Part shown: piece by piece, positions 46,197-56,832 of the stretch
How the letters are laid out: each line of letters begins with the position of its first letter
Numbering within the stretch: the first letter of the stretch is position 1
Origin: Zea mays
Taxonomy: Eukaryota; Streptophyta; Magnoliopsida; Poales; Poaceae
Reading direction: 5' to 3'
NCBI RefSeq assembly: GCF_902167145.1
Contig: NC_050104.1
Coordinates: 7,524,001 to 7,588,000 of the forward strand
Length of the DNA: 64,000 bases
Program-made: the position numbers and the translations under genes
Notes under the pieces: model-generated
What the model was told of the DNA's origin: nothing
The model's input: the letters and a program-made list of their open reading frames with translations, nothing else
Database searches by the model: none

Positions 46197-47461
46197 TATA
46201 TACTACATCTCTCACAAAGCCCACCTGCTACCTTTGCACAATGTGTAGTAGTAGATAATTATCAACGAGATTCCTGAATTATATTTTTGGATGTAGGGAG
46301 TAGTATTTAAAAAAGAGCCTTGCATGCAATTTCTTTTGTTTGAATAATGTTTTCAACTTAAATTCTTTTTTATATGTGTGACATTTATTCTCCGTAATAT
46401 TTTCCCATGGCTCTGACTTGTGAGTCATTTTCATAAACCAACGCCAAAGATGAATCCATGTTTCTTACTTGTAAACCCCGAACAAACACCAGTGGCAGGA
46501 GGCGCTCGCATTGGCGTCGCTCATCGACGACGAAAAGAAGCTTGGCGACTGCCAGTTCGACCTCTGGAAGCAGTACTACGTGACCGCATGCGTCGCTGTG
46601 TTCGGAAGCTCTGGCGCAGCCGCCGCTTGGACGCGGTCCAGAGCGGCTGCACTGCGCTGTCCATCTTCAAATAGGGGGACCTCATGGTCGTCGCCAACGC
46701 CGGCGACTCTCGGGTTGTTCTGGGCACCGCATCCGACAACGGCACTGTCACACCGTCCAGCTCATCATCCACCTGAAGCTCAACCTCCCACGTAAGTCAC
46801 TACTGACCGACCATGAATTCTTGTGCGCTGGGACGACGGTCGTTACTGACGTTGTGTGAGTGTCCTCGAACAAGATTTATGTAGAGGAGTAGCACATCCG
46901 GTGGTGCAACGACTAGGTGTACTACCTCGCTGATGAGCCCGGGGTGCACTTCGTTTGGCAGCCCAGCCAAGAGTCATCGGTACTCGCCATGTCATGCGCG
47001 TTCGACGACTATTATATCAAGGACTATGGCGTCATCTTGGCACCAGAGGTGACACAGAGGAGGACCGACAACAATGACCACTCGCCATCGTCGGGGTAGC
47101 TTTTGTGTCGGCCTGCCTTTAATTCTCTTCGCAAACACATACACTTGCTTTTTTGTTTAAGCAAGCGTGTATGGTGGTGCGTACCTGATGACTGACAATG
47201 TACGAAGGAACTTCTACCGGCAGGTGTGACACGTGCTCTTCAATGATGAGACCATGCAAATCATGGCATATATCAAAGTCTGCATGATACTGATGGTTGC
47301 AATGGAGTAGTGAAACAGCTAAATTAAAATAACAAATTTTATGTATGGCTAGGATTACAAATGGATTATGAAATATTTTTTATAACAATATAAGACACAT
47401 TTTGTATATAAGTTATTATGTTATTATATGTTCTCGTTGCAACGCACGGGTACTCACCTAG
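46197..47461 (+). mobile_element. Helitron carrying a PP2C gene fragment
   Basis: The 3' end TCGTTGCAACGCACGGGTACTC...CTAG (47433-47461) follows the consensus 3' terminus of maize Helitrons, including the CGTTGCAACG palindrome and the final CTAG. The 5' end TATATACTACATCT at 46197 fits the consensus with two mismatches. The host flanks are A and T, as expected for Helitron insertion, and there is no target duplication. It has no helicase and is therefore non-autonomous. The insertion lies inside the solo LTR 44292-49455. Confidence 0.75.
46497..47290 (+). pseudogene. Protein phosphatase 2C (PP2C) gene fragment in the Helitron
   Basis: Pieces in different frames match plant PP2C: SGCTALSIFK then a stop, then GDLMVVANAGDSRVVLGTA (the conserved GD..V.AN.GDSR.VL motif), and later VYYLADEPGVHFVWQP and LAMSCAFDDYYIKDYGVI, corresponding to the LAMSRAFGD..LK..GVI motif. 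Key positions are altered (SRAFGD to SCAFDD, including loss of the conserved Gly), a stop lies at about 46670 and the frame changes several times. So it cannot make an active phosphatase. GT-AG intron remnants may exist, for example near 46795. Confidence 0.8.
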
Positions 47462-49460
47462 TTCATAATTTAAATCAGAAATTGATTTTCTTTGTATAAA
47501 AATAATTCCATAGACTTGATTAATTCATATCTAATCTATTTTATTTCCTTTTTGATCCAATTCAGTTGCAATAAATTCATGATAATATTATTTATTATCT
47601 AGTAACCTTATTTTAGTATGAAACATATGGTTAAATTAATGCGCTTGATTTGTTTTGTATCTACCACTTAAAACTTCAAAAAATTGTAACTAATTCATTT
47701 TAACTCTGATTCGATTCATTCAAATTGCGTTAGCCTCATAGAAATATTTACTACATAGTAGCAACATTAATTATACGATATCATGTACTTCTATAATTAG
47801 GTAACTAATTGGATTAATCTATGTTTATTGGAATTAGCTTTTCTAATGTTAATATAATATTCTGAGCTTATGGTTATAATTTGACTAAAAGATGATCTTT
47901 AATCAAGTAATGACTTAGATTAAAGTTGGGATAATCATTATAGAATATTCTCTCATACGGTGTATATTAATCAATTTAAAATATAGTTTAATAATTGAAT
48001 CATATAGATCTTCCATAAATCACAACTCCTTAACCATAACTCCGAATTTAATAGTTCTCGAACCCATGATCTCGTAGCATCACGTAGAATATTATTATGC
48101 AGTTTGTTCTTATGTTTGATGTGATGTTAATTATGCTTATACCATGTTTGTTTGTATTTCTACGGTTAGCAGCGAGGTTATGAGTCACTTGAAGAGTGAG
48201 TTGGTACCTAGAATCTCAAGTCACAGGCAAGTTGTGCCCTTGATCACTTTTATTTACATAATAATGTTCTCTATAATTATTTTGGCATGCATAGGGTCAA
48301 TTTTGATGGGACCCAATAGGTCATCCAACTTTGGTTATCTTTACACCTTATTTACCCCTGAACTTTTGGGTAGTCTTTGTTATTACTATATATGGTTTTG
48401 GGTGTTGAGATAACTATTACACATTGTCATTATTGATTATTATTGTTCTATTTCTGTTCATGATAAGACCATTATATTAATTGGAACATCGAGCTTAACT
48501 TGAGAAACACGTGCCGCCACAAGGGTGGAATGGGACGTCGTTGGCCGACTAATTAGGAAAGCTAGTGGAAGACTACCTTATCCGAAAGGAGCAAGGGCAG
48601 TAGGGGAGTATGCGTGTAGGGAGGTTCTCGAGTTGATTTTGCTGCGATGGCGGTCAGACGAGGGATTCCTGTATTGCTCTTCCTAGAACTGTAGCGGGTT
48701 TTCTGAAGCTAATGGAACTTTGTAAAGGCCTCGTAGTGTTACCCTGCCTCTCTTTCTTGGTAGAGGTGTATGGGGTCCGTACAACCCCGTGGCAGATGGG
48801 TAACATGACTTGTGGGTAAAGGGCACCACCTTTGCAGAGTGTAAAACTGGTATACTAGTCGAGCTCGCGGTCATGAGCAGCTCAAGACTCTTGCATGATT
48901 AATTTATGAAACCAAATTCAATTTGTCATATGTATTGCATTGTGGATGTTGTTATCAATTTTGATCTACTACTTATTTGGGGTTGGTATCTACTTATACT
49001 TAGTAATTGTTAATAAAATTTTGACCAACTTTAAAAGCAATGCTCAGCTTCAACCATCCTCTTTGGTAAGCCTTACACTTCACATGAGCTCCCACCTTTG
49101 GCGAGTTCATGCACATTATTCCCCACAACTTGTTGAGCGATGAACGTATGTGAGCTCACCCTTGCTGTCTCACACCTCCCACAGGTCAAGAGTAGGTACC
49201 GCAGGATGAGGCGCATGGAGGATACTGTGATGAGTTCGTGAGAGGTCTAGGCCGTCGTCTCCCAGTCAACTTTGGGTTGCTGGATCGTTGTCTTCATATG
49301 ATGTAATTATTTTATTTATTTTGTACAAAACTCCTATTGTATAGTAAAGATGTGGCATTCGTTTCTGTACCATGGGTCATTATATGTGTAAGACTTGGTT
49401 CTAGTACACCTAATGATTATGTTTACACCCGGGTCCCTAAAATCAGGGTGTGACAAGTTT

Positions 49461-49744
49461 TTAAGTAATATTTCAAAACCCACCCCTCTCTCTCAAATGT
49501 AGGAGATTTACCACATCTCCCAATCCAACTTAATTAAAATATATTGGTAATATCTTAAGGCTTAGTTTGGGTACTCTTGGATTGAAGTGGTTTGGAGGGA
49601 TTCGAGAGTGTTTAAATTCACAATAGATAAAAAACATCCTCAATATCTCTTGATCCAGTCTAATCTATCTCATTCCAATAGTATCCAAACTAGGCCTGAA
49701 GGGAAAGAAAAATACAGCACTTCCAAGAATATAGGGGATAGATA
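49461..49744. other. Spacer between solo LTR and MITE
   Basis: Contains GGCTTAGTTTGGGTACTC and its weak counterpart ATCCAAACTAGGCC at 49687-49700, possibly the ends of another small TIR element (49560-49700). Confidence 0.35.
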
Positions 49745-49901
49745 CTCCCTGCGTTCCCTATCTTAAGATCATGAAGGTTTGTCCTAAGTCAATGTTTTGA
49801 AACTTTGACCAACAATTATTTTTATATTTATTGTTGGTCAAAGTTTTAAATCTTTAACTTAGGACAAACTTTTGTGACCTTAAGATAGGAAACAAAGGTA
49901 G
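49745..49901. mobile_element. Stowaway MITE, full foldback
   Basis: CTCCCTGCGTTCCCTATC...GATAGGAAACAAAGGTAG flanked by TA (49743-49744, 49902-49903). The two halves are complementary nearly throughout (CTTTGACCAACAAT...ATTGTTGGTCAAAG at the centre), so the 157-bp element can form one long hairpin. It lies about 500 bp upstream of the PTPA start codon. Confidence 0.85.
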
Positions 49902-49903
49902 TA

Positions 49904-50406
49904 CTCCGTTAGAGGTGCTCTAATAGTTTATTTTAGGTTGTAATTGGTTTGAGGTCAAAGTAGGATGAGGTGGAGGCGACATCGTTCTCTCAATTTTTTG
50001 GGATCACGCTGCCACAAAAAAAATTACTCTGGTGTTTACCTCACCCTCACTTAACTCTTATCCAAACACTATAAAAACTATGTCCGTTCCCTTCCATCTC
50101 TGTTTATACATCCAACTAAACACACAAGGATGCGTATGCATCATTGCATGTATACTTTTAATAAAGACGCGCGCGCACGGTGTAAAAGGCTGAACCTCTC
50201 AGCCGAAAATCCACTAGAAAGGCTTCTCGGCCCAGATTGCTGGGGCTTTTCGGCCCAAATCCTCTCACCCAAGTCAACAATTTCAGGCAAATTCGCAACG
50301 CCTCTCCAGCATAGGCATAGCTCGCCGAAACGCCGACCTAAACGCCCACAATTCGCCTCTCCGATCCGGCACGACACCGCCGCCGATCCCCATCGTCACG
50401 GTAGCC
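49904..50406 (+). promoter_or_regulatory. Promoter and 5' UTR region of the PTPA gene
   Basis: CACTATAAAAACTATG near 50067-50082 is a TATA-box candidate. The leader 50100-50406 becomes GC-rich toward the start codon. A long frame overlapping from 50130 is a shadow of the PTPA reading frame. Confidence 0.45.
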
Positions 50407-53400
50407 ATGTCCAACCCCGGCTCGTTGCCCGCCTCCGCTCACCACGAGCACGAGCACACCCCTCTCTGCCGCTCCTGCGGGGCGCCCACCACGTCGCCGA
50501 CCCCGGCACCCTGGTCAGGGACCACCGACTCCCCGCCGCCGGCGTACCGCCCCATCCGTCTCCCAGCCATCAACGCGCCCACCAACACAGCCGCCATAGT
50601 CCTCTCCCCGGTCCCACAGCCGCTCCCCGTGCCTCCCGCCGCGCCGCCCCACGCCTTCCTGGTCCCTGCCAAGCGGATCACCTCACCGGACGATATCGCC
50701 CGCTTCCATGCCTCCGTCCACGGCCTTCACTTCCTCGGGTTCGTCGCCGCGCTGTCCGCCTCCGTCCACGGCCGCAAGCTCTCGGACCCGCTACCGTCCC
50801 CGCCATCCCCCGCCATAGCTGCGCTGCTCGATCTCGTCTCGGCTCTCGCCGCTCTCGTCGCTTCCACCCCTCCGCTTCCACACAGCTCTCGGTACGGCAA
50901 CCCTGCTTTCCGCCTGTGGCACGAGAAGCTCACCGACTCCGCCAGCGAGCTGATCTCGCGGATCACGGCCACCGCGTCTTCCCCTGCGGACCTCGCAGGC
51001 GCCGATGTCGAGCTAGCACCGTACCTCCTCGACTCCTTCGGCAACGCCACCCGCATCGACTACGGGACGGGGCACGAAACCAACTTCGCCGCCTTCCTCT
51101 ACTGCCTCGCGAGGCTCGGCCTCATCACCGAGCCCGACTACCCGGCCGTCGTTCTGCGCGTCTTCACAGCTTACCTCGATCTCATGCGCACGCTGCAGGA
51201 CACGTACCAGCTGGAGCCTGCAGGCTCCCATGGCGTGTGGGGACTTGATGATTACCATTTCCTGCCGTTCATATTTGGGTCTGCACAGCTGATTGACCAC
51301 AAGTACATGAAGCCCAAGTCGATTCACAACCCAGATATCTTGGAAAATTTCTCCAAGGAGTACATGTATCTGGCGTGCGTTGCATATGTGAAGAAGGTAA
51401 AGAAGGGGCCCTTTATGGAGCATTCACCAATGTTGGATGATATCAGTGGAGTGGCCAATTGGAAGAAAGTTAACAGTGGGCTGCTAAAGATGTACAAGGC
51501 TGAGGTGCTTGAGAAAGTACCGATCATGCAGCATTTCCTCTTTGGCTCACTAATCAAATGGTATGAGTTGTAGCGCTTATATTTTTGCTCGCCTGTGTTT
51601 TGGTGCCCATGAGTTGGTCTTATTAGTTCAATGTTACAACCAGTGTTTTAAAGGCGTCGCCTAGGCGTCCAGGCCCTCAAACAATCTGAGGCGCCTTGCT
51701 CGCCTAGGCGTCCAGGCGGTGGCCAATGTCTTGTCTCACCATACCGCCTTAAGAACCATGGTTACAGGTTACAACAAGAGTTGTTAGTGCAGGGAATGGT
51801 TGCCTGGTGAATTATGCAGGGAATAATTCAGTTTTTTCCCCGACTAAGATTCGCATAGGAGGCATCAAATATGATTGACAATCACTCAGAAAACGAAAAT
51901 GGATGTCAAGTTTATCAATTGACAATTGGAAACCCTAGATACAATATTTCTTGGAAAATTGTTATTAGTATTATGCAGGCTGCTCTTTTTTGGCCTTATT
52001 AGCATTGCATTTTTTGCCTTTATGAAAATTCAGTGGTGGTCATTGATTCTTGTATCCTGTTTTGCCTAGTAGGCTAATCATTTGGCAGAGACATTGTCAT
52101 TAAACAAATAATATTGTCTGTGATGTCCCAAAATGGTTGCTGTCACCTAGTTTGACGAAGTCTTGCCTTTCCAATTTCCATAGCATTTCCTGTCATTACT
52201 GTTGAGGCCATATTTTGGAAAGATTTGAAATTAATATGATTGATAATCATATGCGGTATTCCAGTGTAAGAGAATCATTTCTGACCCTAGTAAGGTGACG
52301 TACAGAAAAGTAATCAAACAACCTTGGATAAAATGCTTGAAGATGGTTGTGGCTGAAAGCAGAAGAAGTTTAGAATAAAAATGAATTCATATGATTTACC
52401 GGAATATAGTTACCCAGGATGAACAAGGGCTATGCTTGCCATTTGTTTAACTCGACCTGCGGGGTAAGACAGCCCCGAGCACTATATTAAGAAGAAGACC
52501 TTTTCACGCAGGTCGAGAACACCTCAAGTCACCCATACACAACAACATTGTAGCCCATGTGAGAACACGACCGCAATCAGGACCAAACCTTAGACCTGTG
52601 CTTTGGTATGGGACAGACGAGGGTATTTTTTTAACCACGGCCTGAAATTCGCTCCCACGGGGACCTAGGACCTGAGGAGTGCTACTCAGATCACCAACTC
52701 AGCTAGAGGCCCTTTCGTAAGCCATTTTTAATGTTATGGTGCAATTTACATAATACATGCACTGAATTTTAAATAGTTCTCTTCAATCCTTGATGATAGC
52801 CATAGCGTAGGTTGACGTAGCTATTAGGCCATCCTTCATTTTCGTTAAGGTCGACATGGCCTTTCCAACATTTTCTGGTTATATTTTGGATATTATTCAG
52901 TTCAAATGTTTGCATGCTAAGGTTGACTCTTCCCAGTTCATTTGTCCAAAGTGCTCATATTTGAACTAGTACATTTAATTCATTAGTTGATATGAAATTT
53001 AGTAGCATCTTATGTTCTCCTGATACCAGTGTGCTACAATTTTCATTGGTCTTATTTTTAAAAACATCAATTGAAAATTTATTGTCTTGTTTTTTTAAGA
53101 GCATTGTTCATTTCAGTGTGATACGCTTTTAGTTACTCATGTGCTCTAGGCTTTCTACTGTTGTCTTGATCACTTTTATGAATTGGTCCTTTCTGTACCT
53201 TTGTACTTGGATCGGACAATGGACTTGTGTACCATTAACCCATTGTCTCATTCCACATGGTTCATCTTTGTTTGGTTGCTGGTCCAAAATAACTTAGAAT
53301 ATGAATACAGTTTGACATGTTTTGAGGCTAGAGACTCTTTGCCCAATTCTGTCAGGTATGCTGCATTGCCCACATTGCAGAAGAATCATAGGCACGATTT

Positions 53401-54106
53401 TACACCTCTGTCCTTGACCAGCTAATCCTGAAGCGCAGTGTCTATTAATGCAATAGAGCAACTAGCTATGAATGTATGATTTATGGCAGAGGGAGGGCCA
53501 AGAACATGCTGCCATTTTCCCCTGGCATTTCAACTACACTAACTCGAGAACTCAAGAAGATCATTTTTTAGGATTTAGCTCAAATTATGAACTGTTTTCA
53601 GAAGGTGCAATAAATCAGTTTCCAATGGTTCATCATTGCTCGGTTTATAGTTGCAGCCTGGTATATGTGTTATTTCATGATTGATACTATGAGCCTGAGT
53701 TGATTACTGAAAGCACTGCCACTAAATGAATAGAGTAATTGTCAGTTATTCCCTCTATCCTAAACTATAAACCAGTCTGACTTTTTTTTCGGAGAATCAA
53801 AGCATCTCAAGTTTTACCAGATTTATATAATAAAATAATAACATTTATGAAACCAACTAAGTATTATTAAATTCATTAATAATTGTATTTTTATAGTATA
53901 TCTATTTAATGTCATAAGTATTTGTAATTCTCTATAATTTTGGTCTAATTGAGATGCTTTGACTCTTTAATAAAGTTTGAATGACTTATAATCCGAAGCG
54001 GAGGGGTACAAATACAAACCATTGTTGTTCACTGTTATCAACATTTTTGTTCATGAAGCCTGTTGATGGACATTGGTCTGTGTTCTTTTTTTTCAGGGAG
54101 GATTAA
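50407..54106 (+). CDS. PTPA: Serine/threonine-protein phosphatase 2A activator (PTPA)
   Basis: Two coding exons, 50407-51560 and 54097-54106, give 387 residues. The donor GTATGA follows AAATG; the acceptor TTTTTTTTCAG is followed by G GAG GAT TAA, so the protein ends KWED, a good PTPA C-terminus; without splicing the frame would end in WYEL. PTPA is a peptidyl-prolyl isomerase that helps activate and load PP2A catalytic subunits, in cytosol and nucleus. The N-terminal 90 residues are Pro-rich with CRSC at 21-24. The PTPA domain covers about 90-384, with the conserved DYGTGHE at 218-224, GVWGLDDYHFLPF at 276-288, MEHSPMLDDIS and MQHFLFGSLIKW near the end. The 2.5-kb intron holds a hAT-like MITE, a SINE and a Stowaway MITE. 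No defect was seen. Confidence 0.93.
51641..51760. mobile_element. hAT-like MITE in the PTPA intron
   Basis: CAGTGTTTTAAAGGCG at the left; the right end CGCCTTAAGAACCATG is its imperfect inverse. Candidate 8-bp duplications GTTACAAC and GTTACAGG match at six of eight positions. The interior repeats CGCCTAGGCGTCCAGG twice. Confidence 0.6.
52541..52716 (-). mobile_element. tRNA-derived SINE in the PTPA intron
   Basis: Minus-strand head GGCCTCTAGCTGAGTTGGTG (A-box region) followed by CACTCCTCAGGTCC...CCCCGTGGGAGCGAATTTC and the body GTGGTTAAAAAAAT...CAAAGCACAGGTCTAAGG...TTCTCACATGGGCTAC. The second copy at 56661-56832 shares the whole plan. The B box is degraded. It resembles grass SINEs recalled from maize and rice. 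Confidence 0.7.
53749..54006. mobile_element. Stowaway-type MITE in the PTPA intron
   Basis: TTCCCTCTATCCTAAACTATAA at the left versus CCCCTCCGCTTCGGATTATAAG as the inverse of the right end; TA on both sides (53747-53748, 54007-54008). 258 bp, AT-rich. It ends 90 bp before the acceptor of the last exon. Confidence 0.75.
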
Positions 54107-54494
54107 TAACATCTTTAGGGAAGCTCACCAATGATCCGTGAGAAACTCATGTATGATGTGAAGACTGGCGGTATAGTGGTGCTACTCAAAGTTTGTAGAA
54201 AAGGGAATACATATAGAAGGTCATTTTCCATCTAGGGTGAATGAGCGTTCTATATGTTTGCATAGTGTGCCATCACACTTATCTTCTGGTGCTCTAAATT
54301 CTGGGAACCTGTTTGTTAGTTCACGATCAGCTCAGGATTCCCTTGGCTCCTTGAGGGCAATGTAATGTTAGTTGAACAACACCTTTGCACTGAAACTTTC
54401 GGCGTAGATGACAAGAGCAGTCTCTTTGGTTTTCCTGAATGGAAGCCTGTGCTGTGCTTGCTATATTTGGTTTGGCAGTGACTGTGACTGTTAG
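54107..54494 (+). other. 3' UTR and 3' flank of PTPA
   Basis: Non-repetitive sequence following the stop codon. No clear AATAAA word was found. Confidence 0.35.
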
Positions 54495-54497
54495 TTA

Positions 54498-55366
54498 GGT
54501 CCTGTTTAGGATGGTTCTAACTCTATAGATTTCTACTCAACGTCATAACTTTAGGCCTTGTTCGTGTACACCAATCCAACTCTGGATTAGCATGGTTTAG
54601 AATTAAATCCATGTCACAATCCATGTCCCAAAATAATCTAAGCCTATTCAATTTTTTTATTCGGTTAAACCCATCATGGATTATAACCCATGGATTTGGA
54701 AATTTTTTAAACTATAGAATGTATGAATTCTATGCATAGCTCATTAGGTATGGAACAAATCTATAAAGATATTGCACAAGTTTGTATTAGAATTAATGGA
54801 TTAAAAGAATAACTACTTTGAGAGATACATGGATTAAATAGTGGATTTAATCTCACTATGTGATTGGGTGTGACATGGATTTACTCAGTGCAGACCTGGA
54901 TTAAATCTATGGTGGGATTTATTTCATTTTAACCGAAGAAAGCCTTAGGTGGACTTCCACGTAGAGTTGGAGCCGTGAATGGGGGAGGGGCCAGTGAGGA
55001 ACGGAGACGGGGAAGCTTGCGCGGCTGGGGGAGGGGCGAGCACGGCCAGGGCGGCTTGGACTCGCGACGGGGCTAGCCACGGGGCTGCTGGCGGGAGAAA
55101 TTTGAGGAGCAGTTGTAGCGGGGGCGGCGGCAACTAAGAAATGTGAGTAGCGACAGCAGGGAAAACACGATCATAATAGGGCTCTTAGGAAATAGAAACA
55201 AATCGTTTTTATGTAGCACTAAACTTCATGTCTAAGTCTATTTTGGAGCTTGAAAAAAGGTCCTCCAACTATGATTAAAATGAACTAGAGTTCCATCAAA
55301 GGACAAGTTAAGAGTTTGGTTGGCTCCACTCAACTTTTTGGAGTTGAAGCTATACCAAACATGCCC
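54498..55366. mobile_element. PIF/Harbinger-like TIR element with a nested MITE
   Basis: The left end GGTCCTGTTTAGGATGG and the inverse of the right end (GGGCATGTTTGGTATAGC) are partly similar and flanked by TTA (54495-54497, 55367-55369). The interior holds the MITE 54554-54944 and a GC-rich segment (54960-55130). Weak terminal match, so moderate confidence. Confidence 0.45.
54554..54944. mobile_element. Tourist-like MITE
   Basis: GGCCTTGTTCG at the left, CCGAAGAAAGCC at the right (inverse GGCTTTCTTCGG), flanked by TTA (54551-54553, 54945-54947). 391 bp, AT-rich, with repeated ATGGATTTAAT / CATGGATT words in both orientations. Confidence 0.65.
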
Positions 55367-55369
55367 TTA

Positions 55370-56065
55370 AAAATATGGAGTCATGACATTCTTGCAGGTT
55401 GTGGGCCTGTGGTGATGATCTTTCGGATCTCCCCGTACCTTGGAAAGTGATGACGTCAGCGCGGTTGAATTCTAGCAAAGCTATCCATCAAGTTCGTGCT
55501 CACGTGTACATCGATCGTGTTCCACGCCACTAGCTAGATCTGTCATGTCTAAACATACTAGTATAATCAACACATAAATTATTTGATAAGTGTTAGAGCA
55601 CAATGATTACATGAAACGTATGATGAGCGCGACAGCGGATGGGACAACAGAGATCTTAGCATGTCGGTTCTGCACAGTAAGCTTGATAGTCACGCGGAGG
55701 CCCTTCTAATTCTTGGCGGTCTTCTTGGCGTTGTCCTCACTTATCTTATTCTCGTTGAGATACTACTTGACGTCCTGGTGAGTAGCATAGCTAAGTTTAT
55801 GCTCTCGGTGGTTGTGGCCGTCGTCGCCGTTGACGGTCGGGCGCAGGAGGGAACATGGGGGCATAGGTGGGAGCGGTTGGTCGGAGTAATACTACTCGTC
55901 GAGGAAGGAGAAAAAATAGAACCTTTTTTCAGGTCTAGATCCAAATGAGGTGAGGGCAAGACTTTTAAAGCAACATTAATACTATCACGAAACGCGATTG
56001 AGCTTGTGTGGTTAGTTCGTAGCAGCCTTCATAGCTCTTTGTGTGTCGCACCTACCTAGATAAGC
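55370..56065. other. Spacer, no supported gene
   Basis: The 95-codon frame 55661-55948 is hydrophobic at first and then unlike any family recognised; no context supports it. Confidence 0.35.
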
Positions 56066-56237
56066 AATATAAGACTAAAGCCACTCACGACATCCATCCA
56101 CACCACATTGGCTTCTTTATATGAATTGGGTCACCCACAAGTGGGCTAAATAATATAGGACTAAAGCCACTCATGACATCCATCCACACCACCTTGGCTT
56201 CTTTATATGAATTGGGTCACCCACAAGTGGGCTAAAT
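56066..56237 (+). repeat. Tandem duplication, 2 x 86 bp
   Basis: AATATAAGACTAAAGCCACTC at 56066 recurs as AATATAGGACTAAAGCCACTC at 56152; the copies differ at a few positions. Confidence 0.9.
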
Positions 56238-56284
56238 AGGCCAAATTCTAACAAATTCAAATAATATTGTCCATTAAATTTGAG

Positions 56285-56455
56285 TAAGGAATAGTGAATT
56301 ATCTAGCGATCTGAATCGTTGGTTTTGATGATGTGTTAATTATGAGTGCAATTTTTTGGTGGATTTAGTGAAGATTATGAGCGTGGGGGTGATTTGGTTT
56401 GGTGGGTTTTGGAAAGTTTAAACTGGTGGATTATATAGTGGTATAGATATGAGTC
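56285..56455 (+). repeat. Dispersed repeat, diverged partial copy C
   Basis: Collinear with about 21980-22190 (copy A): GTTGGTTTTGATG, GTGCAATTTTTTGGTGGATTTAG, GGATTATATAGTGGTATAGATATGA. Confirms that A and B belong to a dispersed family. Confidence 0.65.
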
Positions 56456-56660
56456 TCTTGAAACGTATTTAGCGGTTATAAGACAAGACTCTTTACGAAA
56501 AACTTGTCTCTACACAACTCTCTTTACATATTGTATCTTAACTATACTTATACTTTAGAGGCTCGGGTCTTACTTGTCTCTTATACTTGGAAAACCGACC
56601 CAAGGGCTTAGGACATACATGCCCTTATCTATGCTCTGCCCCATCCGTACATATATATAT

Positions 56661-56832
56661 TGGTACCTCATGTGAGAACGACCGCCACTAGAGCCGGGCG
56701 TTAGACCCGTGCTTTGACGTGACAGGAGATTTTTTTAACCACAACTTGCAATTTTCTCCTGCAGAAAGTCAAACTCGGGATCTGATAAGTGTTGCTCAGA
56801 CCATCTAATTAACTCAACTAGGGACTCTTTCG
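56661..56832 (-). mobile_element. tRNA-derived SINE, second copy
   Basis: Minus-strand head GAAAGAGTCCCTAGTTGAGTT, body GTTGTGGTTAAAAAAATCTCC, GTCAAAGCACGGGTCTAACG and GGTCGTTCTCACATGAGG. Collinear with 52541-52716. Confidence 0.7.

Larger units (their letters stand above)
44292..49455 (+). mobile_element. Gypsy-clan solo LTR, split by a Helitron
   Basis: Begins TGTAACACCCTAAAAC and ends CAGGGTGTGACA, with the 5-bp target duplication AGTTT (44287-44291, 49456-49460). The 3' third (48500-49455) is the diverged reverse counterpart of the first 1.4 kb of the element 1 and 2 LTRs (GGGACGTCGTTGG, AACCATCCTCTTTGGTAAGC, TTTGGGTTGCTGGA). No internal domain or second LTR follows. Subtracting the Helitron (1,265 bp) leaves about 3.9 kb, matching the LTR size of element 2. 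Confidence 0.85.

Noticed and set aside
50130..51248. 372-codon frame overlapping the PTPA gene
   Set aside because: Shadow in another frame, His/Arg/Pro-rich; PTPA frame has the conserved domain.
55661..55948. 95-codon hydrophobic frame as a small membrane protein gene
   Set aside because: No family resemblance, no splice or promoter context, and an overlapping frame on the other strand.
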